From positions 1-37,664 of the forward strand of contig CAJPUR010000004.1 of assembly GCA_905381055.1 (NCBI GenBank): 37,664 bases of DNA. The letters are read 5' to 3'. The DNA comes from an uncultured Flavobacteriaceae bacterium (GTDB lineage: Bacteria > Bacteroidota > Bacteroidia > Flavobacteriales > Flavobacteriaceae). A program made the position numbers and the translations under genes. Below, in pieces: positions 25,136 to 33,520 of the stretch; position 1 is the stretch's first letter, and the number at the start of each line of letters is the position of its first letter. The notes beneath the pieces were generated by a model, which saw only the letters and a list, made by a program, of their open reading frames with translations, did no database searches and had not been told where the DNA came from.

Positions 25136-27400
25136 TTATTTATAAGATCGTGTTTTTATTTCAACCTCTTCATAATTTAATTGTTCTTTGTGTAATTTAG
25201 CTTTACTAGGATCGCCTCTATGTTCCCAAGCAGAGACGAAAGTATAATTATTATCATCTCGCATAGCCTCCCCCTCTGGTGTTTGTGATTCTTCTCTAAA
25301 GTGACCTCCACATGACTCAGTTCGATCCAAGGCATCTTTTGCAAATAACTCACCTAATTCTAAAAAATCAGCGACTCTTCCAGCTTTTGCCAATTGTTCA
25401 TTAAATTCATCTGCTAAACCAGGGACTTTAACATTTTTATGAAAATCTTTTCTTAATTCTTTAATTTTATTAATTGCTGATTTTAATTCTTTTTCATTTC
25501 TTGACATTCCGCATTGATTCCACATAATTTTACCTAATTTTTTGTGATAATAATCAACAGAATTCATTCCACCATTGTTTAAAAATTTATCAATTTGGGA
25601 TTTAACGTCATTCTCAGCAATTTCGAATTCCTTTGTGCTCGTGTCAATTTTTCCAGTTCTAATATCATTAGATAGATAATCACCAATAGTATAAGGTAAT
25701 ACGAAATATCCATCGGCAAGTCCTTGCATTAATGCCGAAGCACCAAGTCTATTCGCTCCATGATCTGAAAAATTTGCTTCGCCAATTGCATAACAACCTT
25801 TAATAGTTGTCATAAGATTATAATCAACCCAGACACCACCCATTGTATAGTGAACTGCTGGGAATATCATCATTGGTGTTTCATAAGGATTTTGGTCCAC
25901 AATTTTCTCATACATTTGAAATAAATTCCCATACTTGGATTTAACAACTTCTTTACCAAGTGTCTTGACCAGTTTCATATCTTCCTCATCTAGCCCTTTA
26001 ACGTGAGCTTTTTCTTTACCATATCTTAAAATAGAATCGGAAAAATCAAGATAAACAGCTTCACCAGTTTTATTAACTCCATACCCAGCATCACACCTTT
26101 CTTTTGCTGCACGTGATGCCACATCTCTGGGAACTAAATTCCCAAATGCAGGATATCTTCTTTCAAGATAGTAATCTCTATGTTCTTCAGGTAAATCTAT
26201 AGGTTTTAAACTTCCATCCCTAATTGATTTAACGTCTTCAATTCTTTTTGGAACCCAAATTCTACCATCATTTCTCAAAGATTCTGACATTAAAGTTAAT
26301 TTTGACTGGTGCTCTCCAGAAACAGGGATACAGGTTGGATGAATTTGAGTGAAACAAGGATTAGCAAAAAAAGCCCCTTTTTTGTGAATCTTCCATCCTG
26401 CAGAAACATTACTACCCATCGCGTTTGTAGACAAAAAGAAAACATTACCATATCCACCAGATGCAATTACCACTGCATGAGCTCCGTGCCTTTCGATTTT
26501 TCCATTTATAAGATTTCTGCTAATGATACCTCTAGCTTTACCATCAACTACTACAAGATCCATCATTTCATGACGATTATACATTTTAATTTTACCCCTA
26601 GCAATTTGACGATTCATTGCAGAATAAGCTCCCAAAAGTAATTGCTGCCCTGTTTGACCTTTAGCGTAAAAGGTTCTAGATACTAGAACTCCACCAAATG
26701 ATCTATTATCAAGAAGACCACCATAGTCTCTGGCAAAAGGGACTCCTTGAGCTACACATTGATCAATTATATTAGTTGAAACTTCTGCAAGTCTATGAAC
26801 GTTAGATTCTCTTGAACGATAATCTCCTCCCTTTATAGTATCGTAAAAAAGTCTATATGTTGAATCTCCATCACCTTGATAATTTTTAGCAGCGTTAATT
26901 CCACCTTGAGCAGCTATAGAATGTGCTCTTCTAGGAGAATCTTGAAAACAAAATGATTTAACATTATAACCAAGTTCTGCTAAAGTTGCTGAAGCTGATG
27001 CACCGGCAAGTCCAGTTCCAACAACAATGACATCAATTAATCTTTTGTTTGCTGGACTAACTAGGTTAATATTACTTTTATGATTTGTCCATTTGTCAGA
27101 AAGTTTACCACTTGGAACCTTACTATCAAGATTAAATTTTTGATTATTAATTTTTTTAATATTAAGCTCTTTCCCCCAATCATCTGCAATCTTGAATGCT
27201 CGAATTTTAAATTTTTTATTATTATTTTCCTGTTCAAGCGTCACAGGATTTGTTATTAAATGAAATGGAAGTGTTTTTATTAATCTTTTAGCTTTCCTTT
27301 TACCATTGACAGTCTCGTAGCCACCAAAATAATTTAATCTAATTGAGGAAGTACCGTTTGAATTTTCTCTAAACCTAATTTTTACTTTTTTAACACTCAT
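25136..27400 (-). CDS. sdhA: succinate dehydrogenase flavoprotein subunit with a fused integrase-derived N-terminal extension
   Basis: From about residue 89 this is a normal Sdh[19 protein letters not shown] is the usual Bacteroidota N-terminus. The FAD-binding GTGLAG is at 128-133 and the covalent FAD histidine H160 is in [13 protein letters not shown]. Later come [14 protein letters not shown] and the C-terminal [13 protein letters not shown]. The odd part is residues 1-88, basic and unrelated to SdhA, which resemble the arm DNA-binding domain of Bacteroidota tyrosine integrases. The frame is open throughout. No ATG, GTG or TTG lies where SdhA should begin; the only internal alternative, GTG at codon 53, still includes integrase sequence. 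Total length is 754 residues against about 665 usually. sdhB follows after 9 bases. Confidence 0.95.
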   Translation of the reverse strand: MSVKKVKIRFRENSNGTSSIRLNYFGGYETVNGKRKAKRLIKTLPFHLITNPVTLEQENNNKKFKIRAFKIADDWGKELNIKKINNQKFNLDSKVPSGKLSDKWTNHKSNINLVSPANKRLIDVIVVGTGLAGASASATLAELGYNVKSFCFQDSPRRAHSIAAQGGINAAKNYQGDGDSTYRLFYDTIKGGDYRSRESNVHRLAEVSTNIIDQCVAQGVPFARDYGGLLDNRSFGGVLVSRTFYAKGQTGQQLLLGAYSAMNRQIARGKIKMYNRHEMMDLVVVDGKARGIISRNLINGKIERHGAHAVVIASGGYGNVFFLSTNAMGSNVSAGWKIHKKGAFFANPCFTQIHPTCIPVSGEHQSKLTLMSESLRNDGRIWVPKRIEDVKSIRDGSLKPIDLPEEHRDYYLERRYPAFGNLVPRDVASRAAKERCDAGYGVNKTGEAVYLDFSDSILRYGKEKAHVKGLDEEDMKLVKTLGKEVVKSKYGNLFQMYEKIVDQNPYETPMMIFPAVHYTMGGVWVDYNLMTTIKGCYAIGEANFSDHGANRLGASALMQGLADGYFVLPYTIGDYLSNDIRTGKIDTSTKEFEIAENDVKSQIDKFLNNGGMNSVDYYHKKLGKIMWNQCGMSRNEKELKSAINKIKELRKDFHKNVKVPGLADEFNEQLAKAGRVADFLELGELFAKDALDRTESCGGHFREESQTPEGEAMRDDNNYTFVSAWEHRGDPSKAKLHKEQLNYEEVEIKTRSYK
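27137..27400 (-). mobile_element. remnant of a tyrosine integrase gene (arm DNA-binding domain) fused to sdhA
   Basis: Residues 1-88 of the sdhA reading frame show the pattern of the N-terminal arm-binding domain of Bacteroidota tyrosine recombinases. The opening is [21 protein letters not shown], followed by a GKRKAKR turn, then [20 protein letters not shown] and a helix ending in ADDW. In integrases the matching stretch has the form of a beta sheet, then NP/KP-x-T, then N-K and an A-x-x-I helix. The core-binding and catalytic domains are absent; the sequence passes directly into SdhA. Similarity was recognised by eye, without a profile search, so a different small DNA-binding domain cannot be excluded. 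Confidence 0.68.
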
Positions 27401-27419
27401 AATAAAGTAGGTATTAACA

Positions 27420-27451
27420 CAAATTTATGAAAATAATTGAAGGTACACAAA
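27420..27451 (-). promoter_or_regulatory. promoter directly upstream of the sdhA fusion gene
   Basis: On the minus strand TTTG (27448-27451), a 20-base spacer and TAAATTTG (27420-27427) form a full match to the Bacteroidota promoter form, 19 bases before the ATG at 27400. It lies inside the sdhC-sdhA gap, so sdhA-sdhB could be transcribed separately from sdhC. The first of the four upstream repeats overlaps the spacer and -33 box. Confidence 0.6.
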
Positions 27452-27514
27452 TAAATAGGGTACACTTTTTGATATTTTAATAAATCAAGGTACATTTTTT
27501 TATTCAAGGTGCAT
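27440..27514. repeat. four copies of AAGGTACAC-like repeat, candidate integrase arm sites
   Basis: On the plus strand: AAGGTACAC (27440-27448), AGGGTACAC (27457-27465), AAGGTACAT (27487-27495) and AAGGTGCAT (27506-27514), all in one orientation, with starts 17, 30 and 19 bases apart. They fill the gap between the sdhC stop and the sdhA fusion start. Short direct repeats just upstream of an integrase gene are what arm-type attachment sites look like. Confidence 0.6.
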
Positions 27515-27520
27515 AAATTT

Positions 27521-28177
27521 TTAGTTTAAATAATGAAAAAGAGCAATTAATATAAATCCTAAAGGAATAATTATAGAAAAAGAAATAGTAAAAAACTTTA
27601 AACTGATTGTATATTTATTATTAAACCCAATTGTTTGAAAAGAGGAACTAAAACCATGAAGCAAATGTAAAGAGAGAAAAATAAAAGATATATTATAAAT
27701 AATAACTCTAGGTAAACTTTCAAATTTATGAACAAGTTCATCAAAATATCTATCAGGGTTTTCGGGAAGAAATTCTATATACTTATATTGCATTTCAGGA
27801 ATCCAAAAATCATAAAAATGAAGGCCCAAAAATGACAAAATAACAATTCCGGAGAGAATCATATTTCTTGATATCCATGATGAGTTCGCCTTGCCTTTAA
27901 AATTATAATATTTTTGATTACGAGAACTCCTATTTTTAAATTCTAGTATAAAACCCATAATGAAATGAAAAACAACACCAAAAATTAAAACAGGTTGAAG
28001 CACAAACTGAACTAAAGGATTGTTCCCCATAAAATGTGATAAAAAATTAAACATCTCCTTACTAAAAACAGATGTCAAATTAATAGTAAAATGCTGAAGT
28101 AAGAAGATGACTAAAAAAAGTCCTGATAATGCCATTAAGTATTTTCTAACTATTGAGGATTTGATTTTTAAGCTCAT
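27521..28177 (-). CDS. sdhC: succinate dehydrogenase cytochrome b558 subunit
   Basis: This 218-residue membrane anchor has five hydrophobic helices and the conserved histidines expected for heme b ligation and quinone contact (LLQHFTINL, FLSHFMG, VVFHFIMGF, FLGLHFYDFW, LSLHLLHGF). It belongs to the single-subunit anchors of Bacteroidota and Bacillus, so no sdhD is needed. MSLKIKSSIVRKYLMALSGLFL is a typical start. It is first in the sdhC-A-B order. The distance to sdhA is 120 bases instead of the short gap usual for this operon, because of the repeat-bearing insert. Confidence 0.95.
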   Translation of the reverse strand: MSLKIKSSIVRKYLMALSGLFLVIFLLQHFTINLTSVFSKEMFNFLSHFMGNNPLVQFVLQPVLIFGVVFHFIMGFILEFKNRSSRNQKYYNFKGKANSSWISRNMILSGIVILSFLGLHFYDFWIPEMQYKYIEFLPENPDRYFDELVHKFESLPRVIIYNISFIFLSLHLLHGFSSSFQTIGFNNKYTISLKFFTISFSIIIPLGFILIALFHYLN

Positions 28178-28196
28178 TTATTTTCTTACTTATTTA

Positions 28197-28204
28197 CAAA
28201 ATTA
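28197..28204 (-). promoter_or_regulatory. -7 promoter box for sdhC
   Basis: TAATTTTG on the minus strand is an exact TAnnTTTG match 19 bases upstream of the sdhC ATG. The -33 element is not clear. Confidence 0.5.
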
Positions 28205-28291
28205 GGTCATAACCCATTGCCATAAAAATATTTTCACTTTTTTTTTGGTAAATTATATCAAGATTTTCTTAATATTTAAACACAGTTAAAA

Positions 28292-28321
28292 TTTGTGCAA
28301 TTTTATTTAATTTTACTTTAC
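28292..28321 (+). promoter_or_regulatory. candidate promoter for the aminopeptidase gene
   Basis: TTTG at 28292-28295, an 18-base spacer and TACTTTAC at 28314-28321 (six of eight positions agree with TAnnTTTG counting the free ones) lie 15 bases before the ATG at 28337. This is a weaker match than the others listed. Confidence 0.35.
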
Positions 28322-28336
28322 ATAAAATTTTCATAA

Positions 28337-29629
28337 ATGAAATACACTCCTCTTTCAAAAGACTTTTATACTGAGAATAGAAAAGCTTTTATGAAAAAAA
28401 TGAATAAAAATAGCGTTGCTGTATTTAATTCCAACGATATTTATCCTATAAGCGCAGATAGTACATTCCCTTTTGAGCAACACAGAGACATATTCTATTT
28501 GAGTGGGATTGATCAAGAGGAAACTATCTTATTACTTTATCCAGATTCAAAAGATATAAATTTTAGAGAAATTATTTTTATTAGAGAAACCAATCCCAAA
28601 ATTCAAATTTGGGAGGGACCAAAATTTTCAAAAAAAGAAACTGTGAAATTATCAGGAATTAAATCAGTTCATTGGATAGAAAATTTTGATAAAATTTTTT
28701 CAATAATATGTTCAAAAATTGACAATATCTATTGGAATAAAAATGAACATTACAGGGCTAATTCTCCAACTCAAACTAGAGAGGACAGGTTTATTGCAAA
28801 GTATCAGTCTATGTATCCTAGTATTAAAGCCAGGAGGAGTAATCCGATTTTACAAGAATTAAGATCAGTAAAATCAGATGAAGAAATTAATCAAATTCAA
28901 AACGCTTGTAATATAACTGAAAAAGGTTTTAGAAGAATATTAAAATTTTTAAAACCAAATGTTTGGGAATATGAAATTGAAGCTGAATTTATTCACGAAT
29001 TTATTAAAAATAAATCCAAAGGTTTTGCTTATTCCCCAATTATAGCCTCTGGTAAAAACTCAAATATTTTACATTATAATGAAAATAATGCTAAGTGCCA
29101 TAAAGATGATTTAATATTAATTGATGTAGGAGCAGAATATGGTAATTACTCTAGTGATATGACTAGGACTTTACCAATATCTGGTAGATTTAATAAAAGA
29201 CAAAAGGCCGTATATGAATCTGTTTTAAATATAAAAAAAATCGCTACTAAACTATTAAAACCTGGAATTACATTTGATGAATTCCATTTACAAGTAGGTG
29301 AAACTGTAACTAAAGAATTAATAAAATTAAACTTACTTAGTTTAAAGGATGTAAAAAATCAAAGTAAAGATAACCCATTGTATAAAAAATTTTTTATGCA
29401 TGGAGTTTCTCACCACCTGGGGCTTGACACTCATGATTACGGATTAATTGAAAATCCGTTGAAAGCCAACATGGTAGTTACTGTTGAGCCTGGTATATAT
29501 ATTCCAAATGAAAATTTTGGTGTTAGACTTGAAGATGTAGTTTTAATTCAAGAAAAATCTGAACCATTAAATCTTATGAATTCAATACCAATTGAAGTAG
29601 ATGAAATAGAAAATATAATGAACTCTTAG
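28337..29629 (+). CDS. Xaa-Pro aminopeptidase (aminopeptidase P family, M24B)
   Basis: This enzyme removes N-terminal residues that precede proline. The N-terminal creatinase-like domain covers about residues 1-170 (PFEQHRDIFYLSGIDQEE). The C-terminal pita-bread domain carries the dinuclear metal ligands: two aspartates in LIDVGAEYGNYSSDMTRTLP, a histidine in GVSHHLGLDTHD, and glutamates in VTVEPGIYIP and GVRLEDVVLI. At 430 residues it is a normal size. The gene is divergent from sdhC and ends 4 bases from the convergent SCO gene. It is probably cytosolic, as no signal peptide is visible. Confidence 0.94.
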   Translation: MKYTPLSKDFYTENRKAFMKKMNKNSVAVFNSNDIYPISADSTFPFEQHRDIFYLSGIDQEETILLLYPDSKDINFREIIFIRETNPKIQIWEGPKFSKKETVKLSGIKSVHWIENFDKIFSIICSKIDNIYWNKNEHYRANSPTQTREDRFIAKYQSMYPSIKARRSNPILQELRSVKSDEEINQIQNACNITEKGFRRILKFLKPNVWEYEIEAEFIHEFIKNKSKGFAYSPIIASGKNSNILHYNENNAKCHKDDLILIDVGAEYGNYSSDMTRTLPISGRFNKRQKAVYESVLNIKKIATKLLKPGITFDEFHLQVGETVTKELIKLNLLSLKDVKNQSKDNPLYKKFFMHGVSHHLGLDTHDYGLIENPLKANMVVTVEPGIYIPNENFGVRLEDVVLIQEKSEPLNLMNSIPIEVDEIENIMNS

Positions 29630-29633
29630 AAAA

Positions 29634-30323
29634 TTAATTATACAAATCCTTGTATTCACCTCTCAATAATCTTAAATCTGAAATTAAATTCCTAATCTCA
29701 TCCAGATTAGTACCGTCATAAAACCCCCTAATTCTTTTATCTGGATCAACAAGAACAAAGTTTTCTGTATGAATTATATCGTTTGAATTACTATCCTCGT
29801 CAATTTCAGCAACAAAAAATGATTTTCTAGCCAAATCATATATTTGCTTTTTATCACCTGTTAACAAATTCCATTTAAAATCATCCACACCTTTTTCCTT
29901 AGCATACTTTTTTAATTGAGGAACTGAATCTGTTTCTGGGTCTACCGAAAAAGAGATTAATAAAACATTAGGATCATTCTTTATTTTTTCTTGGACTTTT
30001 AACATGTTATTTGTCATAATTGGACATATGGAAGGGCATGTAGTGAAAAAAAAATCCGCTACATAAATTTTATTCTTGTAAAATTCTTCTGAAACTATGT
30101 CACCATTTTGATTAACTAGATTAAAATTAGAAATTCTATGAAATTTTTTTATATGCTGAAGTGAACTATCAACCAACTTAAAATTTACTTCTGCAGGTTG
30201 ATATATTGGAAGAAATCTCTTAGGAGTTAAAATATTGTAAAACATTACCAAAGTAATACTTGAAATAATTCCAATAACCATTAAGAATTTACTATATTTT
30301 TTAAAAAAATTTTTAATTAGCAT
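29634..30323 (-). CDS. SCO family protein (copper chaperone for cytochrome oxidase assembly)
   Basis: This is a membrane-anchored thioredoxin-fold protein. Residues 12-30 form the membrane anchor, placing the domain outside the cytoplasmic membrane. The copper ligands are C96 and C100 in TTCPSICPIM and H185 in DIIHTENFVLVDPD. SCO proteins deliver copper to the CuA site of cytochrome c oxidase or keep its cysteines reduced. At 229 residues it is typical of Bacteroidota. A TAnnTTTG box lies 10 bases upstream of its ATG. No oxidase genes are in the window. Confidence 0.93.
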   Translation of the reverse strand: MLIKNFFKKYSKFLMVIGIISSITLVMFYNILTPKRFLPIYQPAEVNFKLVDSSLQHIKKFHRISNFNLVNQNGDIVSEEFYKNKIYVADFFFTTCPSICPIMTNNMLKVQEKIKNDPNVLLISFSVDPETDSVPQLKKYAKEKGVDDFKWNLLTGDKKQIYDLARKSFFVAEIDEDSNSNDIIHTENFVLVDPDKRIRGFYDGTNLDEIRNLISDLRLLRGEYKDLYN

Positions 30324-30333
30324 TTTTTTATTT

Positions 30334-30341
30334 CAAAATTA
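30334..30341 (-). promoter_or_regulatory. -7 promoter box for the SCO gene
   Basis: TAATTTTG on the minus strand matches TAnnTTTG, 10 bases upstream of the SCO ATG. A TTTAG sequence about 22 bases further upstream is a weak -33 candidate. Confidence 0.45.
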
Positions 30342-30407
30342 ATAGAAAATATAATCACTATCTAAATTATATTTAAAAATTATCTGCCAGAACAAATTCT
30401 AAATTAG

Positions 30408-30415
30408 TATTTTTG
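30408..30415 (+). promoter_or_regulatory. -7 promoter box for rseP
   Basis: TATTTTTG matches TAnnTTTG 23 bases upstream of the ATG at 30439. CTG at 30384-30386 is at the right distance for a -33 element but is a poor match. Confidence 0.4.
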
Positions 30416-30438
30416 GCATTTATTTTATCGATCAAGCT

Positions 30439-31767
30439 ATGAGTATAATAATGATTAAAGGACTTCAACTTTTATTGAGTCTTTCAATTTTGGTAATTCT
30501 TCACGAACTCGGTCACTTTATTCCAGCAAAATTATTTAAAACTAAAGTTGAAAAATTTTATTTGTTTTTTGATGTTAAATTTTCCTTGTTTAAAAAGAAA
30601 ATTGGAGAAACTGAATATGGTGTTGGATGGTTACCCTTAGGAGGATACGTAAAGATTTCTGGAATGATTGATGAGAGCATGGATACTGACCAAATGAAAA
30701 AACCACCAAAGCCCTGGGAGTTTAGATCAAAACCTGCATGGCAAAGATTAATTATTATGCTAGGAGGAGTAACAGTTAATCTTTTGCTAGGATTTCTAAT
30801 TTACATGATGATATTATTCGTTTGGGGGAAAGATAATTTATACAGTGAATCCTTACCAAATGGATTAACCCCCTCAAAATTGGCAAAAGAAATAGGTTTT
30901 GAAGAAAAAGACAATATTATTACTGTTGATGGTGAAAAATTAGATAACGTATTAAATATTAACAGAAATTTATTTTTAAGAAATGTTAATCAAGTAACTG
31001 TAAAGAGAAATAACGGAGCTATTGAAACTTTGTCAATTCCAGATGATATTGGTCAAAGAATGTTTGAATCAGGAGAAATGTTACCATTAACTCCATCAAT
31101 AGAATTAGTCGTTGGTGAAGTCGTAAAAAATAGTCCAGCTGAAAAATCTGGTTTAATTAAAGGTGACAAAATAATTGCTGTCAACGAAGATAACATTTCT
31201 GACTTTAATAAGTTTACAACTCTTTTAAGAACTAAAAAATTTGATTCTTTAAATTTGACTGTCTCAAGATTAGATAGATTTGATAATTCAGAAGAAATAA
31301 TTTTGAAAGTTTTTCCAAATGAAAATGGAACAATAGGTTTTTACAGGCAAACTATAGATTTTAATCACCAAGAATTATCTTTAATTGAAAGTATCACTGA
31401 AGGATTCTCATACGGATATTGGACATTACACGACTATGTTGCACAATTTAAATATGTATTTACTAAAAAAGGGGCCACTCAGATGGGAGGTTTTGGAGCA
31501 ATTGGAAGTTTATTCCCCTCTGAATGGGACTGGAAAGGGTTTTGGTCAAGTACTGCACTTATATCCATTATATTAGCTTTTATGAATATTCTACCCATTC
31601 CTGCCCTTGATGGAGGACATGTAATGTTTTTATTTTATGAAATAATAACTGGAAGAAAACCAAACGATAAATTCATGGAAGTTGCTCAAATAATTGGATT
31701 TGTTCTTCTTATAAGCCTTGTTCTATTTGCTAATGGCAATGATGTGTACCGCTGGCTCTTTGAATAG
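30439..31767 (+). CDS. rseP: RIP metalloprotease RseP (site-2 protease family)
   Basis: This intramembrane zinc protease cleaves membrane-bound anti-sigma factors or signal-peptide remnants. HELGH at residues 22-26 gives two zinc ligands and the catalytic glutamate. The third ligand is the aspartate in NILPIPALDGGH near the C-terminus. Two periplasmic PDZ-like regions lie between them, the clearer being SPAEKSGLIKGDKIIAVN. FGAIGSLFPSEWDWKGFWSSTALISIILAFMNILP is the usual C-terminal membrane segment, given here in parts: FGAIGSLFPS, FWSSTALISI and ILAFMNILP. At 442 residues the length is normal. No anti-sigma gene is adjacent. Confidence 0.94.
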   Translation: MSIIMIKGLQLLLSLSILVILHELGHFIPAKLFKTKVEKFYLFFDVKFSLFKKKIGETEYGVGWLPLGGYVKISGMIDESMDTDQMKKPPKPWEFRSKPAWQRLIIMLGGVTVNLLLGFLIYMMILFVWGKDNLYSESLPNGLTPSKLAKEIGFEEKDNIITVDGEKLDNVLNINRNLFLRNVNQVTVKRNNGAIETLSIPDDIGQRMFESGEMLPLTPSIELVVGEVVKNSPAEKSGLIKGDKIIAVNEDNISDFNKFTTLLRTKKFDSLNLTVSRLDRFDNSEEIILKVFPNENGTIGFYRQTIDFNHQELSLIESITEGFSYGYWTLHDYVAQFKYVFTKKGATQMGGFGAIGSLFPSEWDWKGFWSSTALISIILAFMNILPIPALDGGHVMFLFYEIITGRKPNDKFMEVAQIIGFVLLISLVLFANGNDVYRWLFE

Positions 31768-31808
31768 TATATTTAAATATACAAAATATCGTGATTTATT
31801 CATTTTTA

Positions 31809-31841
31809 TTTGATGTAAACAGAATCGTTTTTTTATATTTG
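31809..31841 (+). promoter_or_regulatory. promoter of the secreted hypothetical protein gene
   Basis: TTTG (31809-31812), a 21-base spacer and TATATTTG (31834-31841) make a full Bacteroidota promoter match, 27 bases before the ATG at 31869. It lies inside the longer open frame that could begin with GTG at 31791, which argues for the ATG start. Confidence 0.6.
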
Positions 31842-31868
31842 GTATCTATTTCAATTAAATTCATAGTA

Positions 31869-32309
31869 ATGAAAAAAATAATTAACTCAATTTTTATAAG
31901 TTTATTTCTATTATTAAGCACCTCTATTTTCTCTCAAGAAGAAAAAGCAATTGTTATTGAAGATTTTATTCAAGAACATGAAACTTTAATAAGCTACAGA
32001 GGTAATGACGGTGAAATTGATTGGGAATCAAAAAATGAAATTAACAAAAAAATACGTTTTTTTATTGAAGAGAAGTATCCTAACGTACTTTCAACAAGAA
32101 ATATTATGTGGGACTCTTATGAAACCTATTTAAGCCCTTATGATCGTTATCACTTTCACACTTTTATTGCTGGAGTCAAGGTAAAAGATATTTCAAGGAT
32201 GAAATATGTAAATGTACGTTATCACCCTGATACCCAAAAAGTAAATAGCACCTATGCTTGGGATGAAGAAGTGCAGGACTTTATAGAGTTAGATAAAGAA
32301 GAAGAATAG
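31869..32309 (+). CDS. small secreted protein of unknown function
   Basis: With the ATG at 31869 the 146-residue product begins with a clear Sec signal peptide (MKKIINSIFISLFLLLSTSI, cleavage probably after the FSQ segment). The mature part is acidic and contains IEEKYPNVLSTRNIMWDSYETYLSPYDRYHFHTFIAGVKV, here in parts: IEEKYPNVLSTRN, MWDSYETYLSPYDRYHFHTF and KYVNVRYHPDTQKVN, rich in aromatic residues. The end is very acidic (ELDKEEE). I recognise no domain. It is likely periplasmic or surface-associated. The frame extends upstream to a GTG at 31791, but the signal peptide and promoter position favour the shorter form. Confidence 0.7.
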   Translation: MKKIINSIFISLFLLLSTSIFSQEEKAIVIEDFIQEHETLISYRGNDGEIDWESKNEINKKIRFFIEEKYPNVLSTRNIMWDSYETYLSPYDRYHFHTFIAGVKVKDISRMKYVNVRYHPDTQKVNSTYAWDEEVQDFIELDKEEE

Positions 32310-32544
32310 TATTTTTATTTACCTATTTATAATTTATTCAAATTATTGCCCAACTCTTGGTTTATCTTTAACTTAAACCTTTACAATCCTTTTAATAAAG
32401 CATTGTTTAGCTTCACTAAGTCATATTCTTAAAAATAAATTTCTATTTTTAAAAATCATTTTTGTATATTAAATGAGCTATTTTAACTAGCAAAAACTCT
32501 AAATCTAGATTTAATTGCTATTTAGGATTAACCAAACAACAATT

Positions 32545-33483
32545 ATGATTAGAATATTATCTATAATCCTATTCGCGTATGCGATTTCTTCTTACTCACA
32601 ACAAATTTCTAAAGAAGAACTAGTTTTTCTTACCCCTGAATGGAAAGGAGATCGTTACCAAGATGGAAGGCCAAAAGTGCCTGACCCTCTTCTAGAAAGA
32701 ATGAAAAAAGTTACCCTAGAAGAGGCATGGGCAGTGTTAAAAAATGAAAATTATAAATACCAATATGCTGAAAATTGGATGACAATAAATCCTGACAGTG
32801 TTCTTGTTGGAAGAGCAGTTACTGCAATTTTTGTTCCTGGAAGACCAGATATTCATAGAGTTATTGATAAGAGGGGGCATGAGCATGAAGGAAGAATTAA
32901 ATCTCAAAATTCTTGGACTATAGACCTGTTAATCCCTGGAGACGTTTATGTTGTTGACCAATTTGGTGCTCATATTGATGGCCCTACAATTGGTGACAAC
33001 CTTGGTAATTCAATTTATGCAAAAACTGGAAATGGGATTGTTTATAATGGAGCCATTCGAGATATTAGTGGACTTAAAGAAATTGGTTCATTTACATCTT
33101 TTTTTAAATCATATCATCCTTCACATCATTTAAATAAACCAGATGGTCAACTTAATACTACCTTAATAGGTATTAATAAACCTACTCGTATTGGAATGGC
33201 AACGGTAATTCCAGGAGATATAGTTCTTGGAAGGGACGGTGGCGTAATTTTTATTCCTCCCCATTTGGTGGAAAAAGTTGTAAAAACCTCAGAGATTGTT
33301 CGCCTGAGGGATATGTTTGGACATCTAAGGCTTAGAGAACAAAAATACACGCCCGGTGAAATTGATTCAAGATGGTCAGATAAAATCGAAAAAGATTTTT
33401 CTAATTGGCTTAATAAATACATTGATGACCTTCCAGTTCCAAAAGAACAGATACAAGAGCTTCTTAAAACCAGGACATGGTAA
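32545..33483 (+). CDS. exported RraA family protein (HMG/CHA aldolase-like)
   Basis: The ATG at 32545 gives a Sec signal peptide (MIRILSIILFAYAISSYS, then QQIS). An in-frame TTG lies 30 bases upstream. The central domain is RraA-like: GDVYVVDQFGAHIDGPTIGDN, then NSIYAKTGNGIVYNGAIRDI with the Arg-Asp pair that binds substrate and metal in 4-hydroxy-4-methyl-2-oxoglutarate aldolases, and GRDGGVIFIPP. About 60-80 extra residues precede the domain and about 40 follow it, so the 312-residue length is above the usual 160-230. A class II pyruvate aldolase acting outside the cytoplasm is the inference. It lies 37 bases upstream of the dehydratase gene. Confidence 0.82.
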   Translation: MIRILSIILFAYAISSYSQQISKEELVFLTPEWKGDRYQDGRPKVPDPLLERMKKVTLEEAWAVLKNENYKYQYAENWMTINPDSVLVGRAVTAIFVPGRPDIHRVIDKRGHEHEGRIKSQNSWTIDLLIPGDVYVVDQFGAHIDGPTIGDNLGNSIYAKTGNGIVYNGAIRDISGLKEIGSFTSFFKSYHPSHHLNKPDGQLNTTLIGINKPTRIGMATVIPGDIVLGRDGGVIFIPPHLVEKVVKTSEIVRLRDMFGHLRLREQKYTPGEIDSRWSDKIEKDFSNWLNKYIDDLPVPKEQIQELLKTRTW

Positions 33484-33520
33484 ATTATAATAATTAACAT
33501 CTAAACTCTAAAACATAAAT

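Noticed and set aside
26309-26641. Open frame on the plus strand inside sdhA.
   Set aside because: It lies opposite conserved SdhA sequence. The product is cysteine- and histidine-rich by reverse coding only, with no family resemblance.
27137-27400. The SdhA extension could be an annotation artefact, with the true start further downstream.
   Set aside because: I read codons 89-135 on the minus strand and found no ATG, GTG or TTG. Conserved SdhA sequence begins immediately at residue 91, so translation must start within or before the extension.
31791-31868. A GTG start at 31791 giving a 172-residue protein.
   Set aside because: It would place 26 residues before a clean signal peptide and would overlap a full promoter match at 31809-31841.
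32457-32464. CATTTTTG as the -7 box of the RraA-dehydratase-transporter unit.
   Set aside because: One key position is wrong, and no -33 element is present at the right distance, so I do not list it as a promoter.
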